A stretch of DNA of 28,651 bases from Hemicentrotus pulcherrimus (taxonomy: Eukaryota > Echinodermata > Echinoidea > Camarodonta > Strongylocentrotidae), in contig BEXV01002486.1 in assembly GCA_003118195.1 (NCBI GenBank), positions 11,696 through 40,346 on the forward strand, given 5' to 3'. Below, one piece after another: positions 1-8,101 of the stretch. The first letter of the stretch is position 1; each line of letters opens with the position of its first letter. Made by a program: the position numbers and the translations under genes. The notes under the pieces were generated by a model. The model was given only the letters and a program-made list of their open reading frames with translations. It searched no databases and was not told the origin of the DNA.

Positions 1-21
1 GGGGGGGGGGGGGGGGGGGGG
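1..21. repeat. Poly-G run at window edge
   Basis: The window opens with 21 consecutive G. A run of this length exactly at an edge is more likely a contig-end or assembly artefact than a biological element, although a true homopolymer cannot be excluded. Confidence 0.8.
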
Positions 22-490
22 TACGTTTCCAAAACTGGTCTATACCATTGACATCTGAATTTAGAATTTATTACGGAACTGCTATTGTAAGTTAGGTTAT
101 GTGCCTTGCTCATAAGAGACATGTCATGTATAAAAGGACTAGGAGTTGCTCCTCTGGCATTCAAATATTTTTGTGAAACTGGATTCTAAGCAGATTAATG
201 CAAGTTACACATGCATAAAAAACAGGGCAACATTAATTTATCCATGTATATTAAAATTTGTCATGTCTATAAGTGAGAAAAAGCACAACATTGAGAAACA
301 GTGATGCTAACGAATATAGTAACATATATATATATAGTATAAAAAAAAGTGAATGTTATGAAAATTACAAAGAGTTTAGGTACACTAGTTTTGTTGGGCT
401 TTTTTTTTCAGTTTGAAAAACCTCATAATATCCTGTATACGATTGCGTGATTTACATTGTATTGTTTTATTTCTTTGTTGATACGTGTAG
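22..490 (+). other. GTF3C3 intron (3' part), no other feature seen
   Basis: A+T-rich sequence upstream of the first visible GTF3C3 exon. It ends with a pyrimidine-rich stretch and TAG just before position 491, a usable splice acceptor. It holds a short TA run near 325-337 and short A and T runs. I found no further exon matching the GTF3C3 protein here, so the preceding exon lies outside the window. Confidence 0.6.
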
Positions 491-569
491 TTATACCCTG
501 ATAGTACTGCCCTGTCTATCATCAATGGCCAAAATGCGTTACAGACTAGCAGCTATAAACATGCAATAG
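491..569 (+). CDS. GTF3C3: GTF3C3 exon, TPR segment (first visible)
   Basis: Acceptor TAG ends at 490; donor GTGAGC starts at 570. The exon begins in phase 0 and ends one base into a glycine codon that is completed by the next exon. It encodes LYPDSTALSIINGQNALQTS and then SYKHAI, matching the human stretch around NAMLLMLNGHNCLSSG. Confidence 0.88.
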
Positions 570-2918
570 GTGAGCAACTATGGGTGGTATTCCGGTAGCG
601 CATACTAAGTTAGCGAATACTTAGTTAGTCCACACTATTATGGAGTGCCTGTTGCAAACTCATTTACCCTGTACAGATTATTTAAATCCATCAATGAAAA
701 GTGTCCAAAAAATTTATTTTGCAATGAAATGGAAAGAAAAAGCTAATCTGAGAATGAACTGAATTTCAACAAAGTCTTTGTCATGAATATTGAAGGAGAA
801 AGATGAAACCTAGCATTCCATAGAAGCGTGAACTTAAATTCTTGTTTAGAGTGGACTTAGTCCCGGCGTCTATCTTTTATAAAGTTACTTGATTGTTTAT
901 TGTTTATGTTTGAAGGCAACGTAAAGACCTGCTACTTTTAATGATTTCTGAGTCGTTAGGAGGCCATTGCACTCATGTAAATGGAAATAAATATCAGTAC
1001 ATTTACAGTAGACCACATTTGTGAATTACAAGTAAATATCATGAGTAGTTGGCATAATTCTAACATTGATAAGTGAAATTAGTAGATACAGAGTTCAATT
1101 GATCTGCTTAGGCCTCAGGGGCCAGTTTCTCAAAACCGTCATTAGTCTTAATTTGTGGACATCCCAAAGAAGTGCGTGTTACTTCTATGACACACGTTTT
1201 AATGGGATGTTCGAGAAGTTAAAATTATAACGATTTTGAGAAACTGGCCCCCAGGATGATATCAGGAGACTGATGGTTTGGAATGTTTCTGGGAATATAT
1301 TCTAAAGTCTTCTGAGGAAAGGGTGCATTGCCTTTAATGCCCTCAAAGGAGCGCAGCCCCCTTAGTTGCCCTCGGATCCCTGTTTATTTTTCCTCCATTT
1401 TGGGGGAATTTCCCTGTCTTATCTCTGTAACTGACAACTTCTCTCTCCATATTTGCAGGAGAGTATGTGAGAGCATATTACCACGACCCTTCCAATCCTT
1501 TCCTGCTGCTGTGTGTGGGTGTGAGCTTGTTTGCCCTTGCAACGCAGAGGTTCACCGTTAACAAAGACTCCATTATTACACAGGTTAGGCTACTTAAATT
1601 TTCAAAGAAGGAAGAACACACATTACAAAATGACCATCGAGTCTGCTTGTTGCCAACATTTTGTTTGATGATCCCTCCATTTCCACCTGTTTATCTTTTA
1701 AAGAGGTTTAACAATCTATTGTACTGGATATTTATGTATACTTTCTATTTTATAACTTTAAACCATGGAAAATGTATTATTTTATTGACTATTGAATCGT
1801 GTCTGATTTCTTGTCAAAATTACTGTTCTGTTGGAAGTGAAAAATAATACTGATAACTGAGTTTTGTTAGTGGTAAATTTTTTTTGTATATTGATCAATA
1901 TCATCATGATCATAAGGATGATGGTTGTGATGATGATTATGGTGATATGGATGAGGACAAGTTGACGATGATCATGAAGATGATGATGGTGTTTATCTTA
2001 TTGGTCTCACTGATGATGTAGATCATGGTCATGATTTCAATGATAATGTTAATCATTAGTGAGGATTTGTGGTAATATTGTGTAATAAGTTTGGGAAAAA
2101 ATACACACTGAGAGATATTAGATCAAGGAATTAGCAAAAGGCATATTTTTGTTCAATATCTGATTGTGCATCTCAAGTAGTTGCACATTGTAATCATACT
2201 TTGATGGATATATCATTTTTATTGTCTGATGATGGAAATCACATCATGATATGTGTTTCATCCAACAGGGGTTTTCATGTCTTCGCTCCTATCAGAAGCT
2301 AAGAGGAGATACGCAAGAATCCAACTACAACATTGGAAGAGCATTACAACAAGTTTGTAAGTACATTCCTTCTCTTTAGATATCATCATTATTATTTCAA
2401 CTACCAACAAAGACAAACAAGTGACTCATTAGATAAAATCTGATAAATAGATTAAAATTCTCTGCATAATCAAACCAATTGACTTGTACTAATGACCTAG
2501 TTGTTAGGGTTGTCAAGAAATTAGTCTGCAGTGCAACTGCTTTTAAATAATGGTAAATTTGACTGACTGCCGTTAAGACACACGCAGCAGACACAGTAGC
2601 CTTTTAACTGTACAAACAAAATATATATATTTTTCTTTTTATAATTCTTGCTGTTCAGGATGAGAGTCCTTATCTTTCTCTACAGTGATTCTTATTGATG
2701 AGTTCTGTTCTTTTATCTCCATTTTGTATTTTCTTGCAGCTATTGACCACCTAGCAGTACACTACTATCACAAGGCCCTTAGTCTACCTTCCATCATTCC
2801 TCATGATGATAGATTTGACCTTCAACCTCAGATAGCCTTCAACCTTTCACTCATCTACAGGGGCAGTGGCAACCCTGAAATGGCTCAGGAGTTATTAGAG
2901 ACATACTGTGTCATATGA
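491..2918 (+). CDS. GTF3C3: General transcription factor 3C polypeptide 3 (TFIIIC102), last four exons
   Basis: Partial gene: the C-terminal region of the TPR subunit of TFIIIC (yeast Tfc4/tau131). This nuclear factor binds internal promoters of tRNA-type genes and recruits TFIIIB for RNA polymerase III. Four exons (491-569, 1459-1583, 2269-2356, 2740-2918) join in one frame with GT-AG junctions and give about 157 residues. Diagnostic blocks are NGQNALQTSSYKHAIGEYVR, then GFSCLRSYQKLRG, YNIGRALQQ, HLAVHYYHKALSLP, and finally IAFNLSLIYRGSGNPEMAQ and LLETYCVI at the stop. They align block by block with the end of human GTF3C3 as I remember it, which finishes NLSLIYQSSGNTGMAQ...TYCSI. The AVHYYHKAL and NLSLIYRGSG stretches have TPR helix character. 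The N-terminal exons are outside the window. Oddity: the last 39 bases, with the stop codon, are repeated in tandem downstream. Confidence 0.93.
570..1458 (+). other. GTF3C3 intron
   Basis: 889-base intron between two in-frame exons. It contains the hairpin element at 1118-1252. Otherwise it is A+T-rich with nothing else recognised. Confidence 0.8.
1118..1252. mobile_element. MITE-like hairpin element A
   Basis: Two termini form an inverted repeat: GGGGCCAGTTTCTCAAAA starts at 1118, and its complement TTTTGAGAAACTGGCCCC ends near 1251. The interior is also loosely self-complementary (GGACATCCCA against TGGGATGTTC), so the whole 135 bases could fold into one hairpin. There is no coding capacity. 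A CAG triplet flanks both sides and may be a target duplication, but short duplications like this arise easily by chance. The features fit a miniature inverted-repeat transposable element; superfamily not assigned. Confidence 0.8.
1459..1583 (+). CDS. GTF3C3: GTF3C3 exon
   Basis: Acceptor TTTGCAG ends at 1458; donor GTTAGG starts at 1584. It encodes EYVRAYYHDPSNPFLLLCVG and continues through SLFALATQRFTVNKDSIITQ. This matches the human stretch PLYSLCIGLTFIHMASQKY...IVQ. The exon ends in phase 0. Confidence 0.92.
1584..2268 (+). other. GTF3C3 intron with imperfect GAT/ATG-rich stretch
   Basis: 685-base intron. From about 1895 to 2050 it holds an irregular array of GATGAT, ATCATGAT and TGATGATG words, that is, degraded trinucleotide microsatellite. 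Nothing coding was recognised. Confidence 0.75.
2269..2356 (+). CDS. GTF3C3: GTF3C3 exon
   Basis: Acceptor CCAACAG ends at 2268; donor GTAAGT starts at 2357. It encodes GFSCLRSYQKLRGDTQESNY and then NIGRALQQV, matching human GFSFLNRYLSLRG...YNLGRGLHQL. It ends one base into a codon completed in the last exon. Confidence 0.92.
2357..2739 (+). other. GTF3C3 last intron
   Basis: 383-base intron, A+T-rich, ending in a clear polypyrimidine tract and TTGCAG. Nothing else seen. Confidence 0.8.
2740..2918 (+). CDS. GTF3C3: GTF3C3 terminal coding exon
   Basis: Acceptor TTCTTGCAG ends at 2739; TGA stop at 2916-2918. It encodes IDHLAVHYYHKALSLPSI, a charged linker with HDDRFDL, then IAFNLSLIYRGSGNPEMAQ and ELLETYCVI. 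The conserved end at TYC-x-I argues that this TGA is the true family stop rather than a premature one. Confidence 0.93.
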
Positions 2919-3037
2919 GTGGCCCAGGAGTTATTAGAGACATACTGTGTCATCTTAGTGGCCCAGGAGTTATTAGAGACATACTGTGTCATCTTAGTGG
3001 CCCAGGAGTTATTAGAGACATACTGTGTCATATGAGT
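2882..3037. repeat. Tandem array of four 39-bp units made from the GTF3C3 gene end
   Basis: Units at 2882-2920, 2921-2959, 2960-2998 and 2999-3037 are nearly identical. The first is the last coding segment plus the stop codon. Unit 1 has GGCTCAGG where the others have GGCCCAGG. Units 1 and 4 end with ATATGA (Ile-stop), while units 2 and 3 end with ATCTTA (Ile-Leu), so two substitutions remove the stop in the middle units. Since 39 is a multiple of three, the frame continues open from 2919 to the stop in unit 4. Confidence 0.97.
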
Positions 3038-3368
3038 GAGTGAGTCACAGGATTCTGTCTCAAAGAGAAGGTTAAGTTTTGGTAGAGATGGAAAATAATT
3101 TGTGTGCTTGCTCATACTCTGTATGTTAGTTTCACTAAGGCATTAATCTTCATTACCAGGTCCCTCAAAGCCGTCGGCCGTCTGGTTGCTTCCTTACAAG
3201 CATTTATGCTTTCTTATTAGTCAGGTAAAATAACCACCATCACATCACATAAGTTTGGAATGTTTATTATTGATAGTAAAATGATGAGACCAAAACCCCT
3301 CTTATAAATAGTAGTGGTTTATTCAAATGAGTCACGACCTGAAATAAATTACAACTCTGTACTGTAGA
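3038..3368 (+). other. Probable GTF3C3 3' UTR and flank
   Basis: A+T-rich sequence after the tandem array with no coding signal recognised. An AATAAA at 3343-3348 is the first clear candidate poly(A) signal downstream of the stop. That the UTR ends here is inference. Confidence 0.4.
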
Positions 3369-3620
3369 GGTGTTGTTGTCTAATGGATAAGTTGTTGGAC
3401 TGTGGATCACACGGTCCGCGGTTTGAGTCCCTCCACGGCACTAATGTCCTTTGGCAAGATATTAATCTACATTTGCCACTCTCCACCCAGGTGTTAAATG
3501 GGTACCGGTAGGAAGGAATTCCTTGAATGCTGTGAGCGCCAAAATCAGCTACCTAGCAGAGCCGGGGTAATAGTTGGAGCGCCTTGAGCACCTTGCAAGG
3601 TGGATATGTGCGCTATAATT
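3369..3620 (+). mobile_element. tRNA-derived SINE, copy 1
   Basis: The head resembles a tRNA. An A-box-like region lies near 3377-3392 (TTGTCTAATGGATAAG), and a good B box, GGTTTGAGTCC, sits at 3420-3430 (Pol III consensus GGTTCGANTCC). The body starts with CTAATGTCCTTTGGCAAGAT at 3441, a core shared with three minus-strand copies in this window. The 3' end carries GTGCGCTATAATT. It is not a functional tRNA: the cloverleaf is not kept and the body runs on for about 190 bases. Confidence 0.85.
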
Positions 3621-3735
3621 CAGGGATGTGAGTGCAGCAAACTAAAAAAAGAGGAGATTTGCAAAGCGTAGCGAGCAGACTCATACCCAATGGCTGGGCC
3701 GGGGTCCAGGAACAAAGCCCCTAATCATAGGGGTA
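3621..3735. mobile_element. Possible hAT-type transposon terminus
   Basis: CAGGGATGTGAGTG at 3621 has the CAGGG start common at hAT termini and abuts the end of SINE copy 1. It is followed by a G+C-richer stretch (GCGTAGCGAGCAG, GGGCCGGGGTCCAGG, AAAGCCCC) unlike the A+T-rich surroundings. The matching terminus on the far side of the transposase (beyond 6905) was not found, so this is a weak call. Confidence 0.35.
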
Positions 3736-4045
3736 AGATTATAATTTTACAATGTTTTAAACATTTAATTTTCCACATTATTTGCAATATACATAATAGA
3801 GTACATAGAGCATCATTTACTAAATTTCTTCACCATTCCATATGATACCAAATCCAGAAACATCATCTTTCATATGGTCTACAATAAAAAAAAAATGATT
3901 AACTTACCTAAAGTTAAGTATTTGATGCTCTAAGTATTTTTCATTTGCTAGTTCTTTACTCCAGTCATTTTTTTTTCAGTACTTTTTTGCTACTAGAAGG
4001 TAGTTCATGCATTTCAGATTTCCTTTTCTCCACTTTCTTCATCAG
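3736..4045. other. A+T-rich flank of the transposase pseudogene
   Basis: About 310 bases between the possible terminus and the transposase stop codon. A and T homopolymer runs, no coding signal. Probably the 3' non-coding part of the element. Confidence 0.4.
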
Positions 4046-6905
4046 TTAATGTGTGTGCTCCACCCGTGCCTTGTCTGCATCTTCAATTGCTTTCTCCTTA
4101 GTTTGTTTCTTTGAAGGACAAGCAGACTTTCTGGGTACAGTTTGTGACATTCCAGACTTGTGTTCCTTTTCCTGTACATATGACTTGTATGCTGATCTCA
4201 TATTCTTGCAGAGTTTGGGATTTACCTGATCTTTCAGGTAATTTTTTCTTCTGAAATATCTGATTGCTGATTTTCCACTTGCTGTTAACTCATACTTCAC
4301 TCACTGTTTGTATGGATGAAAATGTTTCAATGTGCAAGTTGGGCCTTTCAGTGTTTAGAACATTCCCCATTATACTGAAAGATGACTCCACCTGTGGTCC
4401 ATGAAAGCAACTAACCAGTGCCAGTGCCACTCTTGTCATAACTGGATATTTCTCTCGTAATGAACTCCAGAATATGTCTATTCTCTCTTCTGTATTTACA
4501 ATTTCTTTGTCTGTATTATACTGTCTTGCTTCCTTCTCATATTCATGAGTTTGCACATCTTTCAGAGCAAATGCCACTAATTGTGGTAGCTGGAGTAAGC
4601 GCTGGAGTGTGATTGTGTGGCCTCTACATGCTGGATCAATAACGGTAGCTAAAGCACACCTCAGCAGTTTGTTGTTCACTGGCATCTTTCTCTGTAAGGT
4701 TTGACCACATATGCAGTCTTTAGCTTGTTCACTAGTTCACTTGCAGCAGGTCCCTGTAAATTCTCCTTGATGTACCTGATGAGGAACACCGCATTGTCAG
4801 GTAGTATCTTCTCCTCACTCACATTTACTTTATGCAAGGCTTGTGTGTTCAAGATTTCAGGTTTCATGAAACGTATAAGAAAGTCCTTCAGTAAATCCTG
4901 CTGTTTGTCATTGAGTTTGTGGACAAGTGGTGTCACAGACTGAAAATACAGGACATACTTCTTGAGCATAGGAAGAATGGAGGTGTAAATGTGGAGAAGT
5001 ACTTTGGTTTTACTCGGGGTATGGAACAGCTTCTTCACAATCCTCTTCTTACGGTCTTTTCCAGCCTGGGTCATTGTTTTTGTCTTATTTGACATTTTAG
5101 ACTGATGTTTACAGATTTCATTCTTTACTGATTCACTGATTGAATGTTTTTGATACATGCTATCAACAACTGGGAGATAAGTTGAACTGTCTGATCCAGA
5201 CAAAAAGGGATAGTAAAAAAGTATCAGAGCATCTAGCAATCGAGATGTACATGTATCTACACAAACATCGTATACAGAAAGCCACCTATGGGGCACATAT
5301 CGCTCTGGAATTGTTGCTTTGATGCCCAGTGCATCACAGATGAAACGCAAGACCTCTTTTTGGTCACTGGACCACTTGAAATCAGTATAGATGTCATTGA
5401 GAAGTCCCTCGATGTAGTTATCAAATCCATGGCAGAAGTCTTTTGCAGCATTATGTGCGTGGTGGCATGAGTCTCAATCTATGTCAAGCAACTGAGGAGC
5501 TTTCTTACTTCTAATGCGTGTTTCAAGTCCACTTTTTGAACCGCGCATGACGGCACAAGAGTCCATCAAAATAGAAACCAAGTTCTCCCAAGGAATACTT
5601 ATCAAATAGAGCTACTAAATGATTGTACAGAGTCTTGCTGTTTACGGTCACTACTGTAAAAGATGACAGATGTTTTTTGACTACTTTGTTCTCCTTCTCT
5701 GAAAAATAACTGACTAGGACAGTTACAACGCGTTGATTTGTCTCACTTGTGCATTCATCAATATTCAGTGAGAAGTGAGAGGATTTCAAATCCTCAATGA
5801 GTTCTTCATGAAATGTTTTTGATAATCCATGGGACATCTTATACGAAGCTGTAGTTCTGTCCATTGATAAATTGTCGAGCACTTGTTTATCTTTGGCAAG
5901 TTCTCGGTTGAGATGAATAAGATCATTCACGATTGAAAATGGCAGGGAATGATCAGCTGTAAACGCAAGTTTGGTTGCTTCTGCATATGCCTTTCTGTCG
6001 GGCAATGACACATTTGGCTCAGAGAGTCCACCTTTCAACTGTTGTTCATGCTTATCCAATTGTTTTTTTAACATGGGGTGAATTCCATATGTTGATGTAG
6101 TAGTCATTGGTTGCTTTTGACCTACAAGACAAAATAAATGAATAAATACAAAAAAGGCAAACTCATGAACAAGGTTACATTCATAAACATGCACCTGCCC
6201 AAGTATCACTGTACTCACCCCAAATTCTTTGAAAATAAGTATGTTCAGTACGAAATAATGCATGACAATATATGCCAACATTTACATGTAGAAATGAACA
6301 AATCAAATTCCTGCCCACACACACACACACACCCATCACATGAAAATTTGGGCAGCATAATACCCCCCTAGGCACTGGCCAGCAAAATCACTGATGCCAT
6401 TCAAATGACATGATTTGACACATGTAACTTGAATGTACCATTAATAAAACTTTCCAGTATAATTATAAAAATGCATACAGCACAAACAAACAAACAACAA
6501 ACACACCCACACACACACACACAAGAAAACAATTTGATCAGTTAAAGGATTTTGAGGGGTCCGTGATTCTAATTTCTAAAATACAATTGTAAACTCACCT
6601 GGAAGTAAAGTATTTGCTGCTCTCAGTTTCAAAACTTTTTGGTGTGCAACAGAGTCCAAATGATCAGTCAATGAAACTAGTCCACGAGAAGCATATTTGC
6701 ACTCCTTATCACACACTACGCACACGGTGTAGCCTGCTTTTTTTATAAGATGGAAAGAGTCAGAGAGTTTTTGATCTTTTTGCGTGAAGTCCATCCAAGA
6801 CCATTTCCATGGATTTTTAATCAGTGGATCCCGCTTATCTTCCTCCAATGATTCCGAGTCCAATTTTGTTCCTCGCTCAATAAAATTCCGATCTAGAGTT
6901 GCCAT
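4046..6905 (-). pseudogene. BED-finger / hAT-like transposase, frameshifted and interrupted
   Basis: Exon 1 (6599-6905) carries a zinc-finger-like CVVCDKEC...HLDSVAH, then a clean GT-AG intron (6122-6598), joining LLPG to QKQPM. Exon 2 from 6121 runs through LNIDECTSETNQRVVTVLVS, then LMDSCAVMRGSKSGLETRIR, DSCHHAHNAAKDFC, PERYVPHRWLSVYDV and FYYPFLSG. Near the end comes a dimerisation-like region, FHGPQVESSFSIMGNVLN and IQTVKYEL. The stop is at 4046-4048. These blocks match a BED/hAT-related protein family that is multi-copy in marine animals and fish, as I remember it. Lesions: a frameshift near 5600; TGA at 5474-5476 where the family has Gly before DSCHHAH; a frameshift near 4695; and a 4-base duplication (TCAC on the + strand) at 4299-4306. 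The reading frame resumes after each lesion, so this is a fairly young decayed copy. Confidence 0.87.
6122..6598 (-). other. Intron of the transposase pseudogene, with two CA microsatellites
   Basis: On the minus strand the donor is CCAG|GTGAGT and the acceptor TTGTCTTGTAG|GTCAAA; splicing joins the two exons in frame. CA runs lie at 6315-6332 and 6500-6523. Keeping an intron means this copy is not a processed pseudogene. Confidence 0.8.
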
Positions 6906-7798
6906 GTTGTCTCATTTCACAGTCAATCATAACCCTTTATGGGACAAGTCCCAGATTTATTATTTCTTTGCAAAGTGTTAATTTATTAATTGATTATGTT
7001 GTCAAATAATTGTTAAATAACATCGTTTATTTTTTTTACAGTGCAATTTTGTAAATATACCAATTACTTAAAAATAATTGGTGTACAGCAAAAATGAATA
7101 AAATTAAAAATACCCTGTTACCTGGCATTTTGGAGCTAGGCCAACGAATAAGGGAGTACGAATAGAATCGTATGCGCTAAACCCAAGTGATTTTTTTGTT
7201 CCATGTGGGTGCTATTCCATGCAAGCATGTACAGGTGCGTCAAGTATTCTACTTACAAGTTGTATACAATCGAGATCGTATTTTCCACTTCTACACTTGC
7301 ATCATATCTTTGAAGAAGTACCATTTGAAGCTCATACTTTGAACATAGAATCTGTAGGCACTTGGAACCCAATATACAGAAGAGAATATTATTTGGTGCT
7401 AGGTACTCTTTACCATGACTTTACTTGTACATGTACAGTGTATGTTGTCCTCAAGATTGTGTTCATTAATTCAGACATGTAAAACATTGTCCTTATGAAA
7501 ACTATGAATTGATGTGACATCACATGTTCTTGATACTGTAATCAAGTGCTTGCCATAAACATGTACATGTGTATATTTTCCTGTAGTCGTATATGAGGCC
7601 ATGTGTACATACATTTGAAAATAAAGTTATTTTTTCATATAACATACAGATGTTTGAGTTGAGTACTGCACATGATGGGGTCATGTGTACAGCAGTAGAA
7701 TATGATTAGGACAATTCACACAACAACACAGTCACAAATGACAATAGCAGAGATGAGAAGAGGTTAAAGGCTAAAACTAAATGAAAAAGGAATTTTAC

Positions 7799-7800
<2 letters not shown>
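6906..7800. other. Non-coding flank right of the transposase
   Basis: A+T-rich sequence, probably the 5' part of the transposon and then host intergenic DNA. I looked for a complement of the CAGGGATGTGAG terminus and did not find one. An open frame at 7219-7482 on the + strand resembles no family I know and shows no splice or codon support. Short GTACATGTAC words occur near 7429 and 7560. Confidence 0.5.
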
Positions 7801-7833
<33 letters not shown>

Positions 7834-7842
7834 TGTGTGAGA
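7801..7842. repeat. GA microsatellite
   Basis: About fifteen GA dinucleotides followed by GTGTGTGTGA. Simple repeat. Confidence 0.95.
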
Positions 7843-8069
7843 GGGAGTCAAGAATCAAGATAATGACTTGATTAGACAGAAAAAGGGTTATTGTAAAGGG
7901 AGTTGGAGAGAGTGTTCTTTTTTCAACATCTCTTCTCTTATTAGATATTATACTACATTGATGCGTTAATCTCCAACTTCTATAGTTACTTTAACACAAA
8001 TATTACTACCCCGTTTCTAGCATTTCACAAATATCTTCCTATCAGGTACCCGTTTATCTGTACTTGACG

Positions 8070-8101
8070 CCCCCCCCCCTCTTTCACTCTCTCTCTCTCT
8101 C
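8070..8101. repeat. C run followed by CT repeat
   Basis: Nine C followed by CTCTTTCA and then a run of CT dinucleotides. Simple pyrimidine tract. Confidence 0.9.

Noticed and set aside
2882..3037. CRISPR-like array
   Set aside because: Units are directly adjacent without spacers, only four exist, they derive from a host exon, and the DNA is animal.
2885..3115. Minus-strand open frame with a repeated MTQYVSNNSWAT motif
   Set aside because: It is the reverse strand of the 39-bp tandem array from the GTF3C3 end. The repeat makes a regular but spurious peptide.
3369..3440. tRNA gene
   Set aside because: A-box and B-box-like sequences are present, but the acceptor stem does not pair and the sequence continues into a SINE body present in other copies.
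7219..7482. Plus-strand open frame of 87 codons right of the transposase
   Set aside because: No family resemblance, no splice context, and residue composition typical of random A+T-rich sequence.
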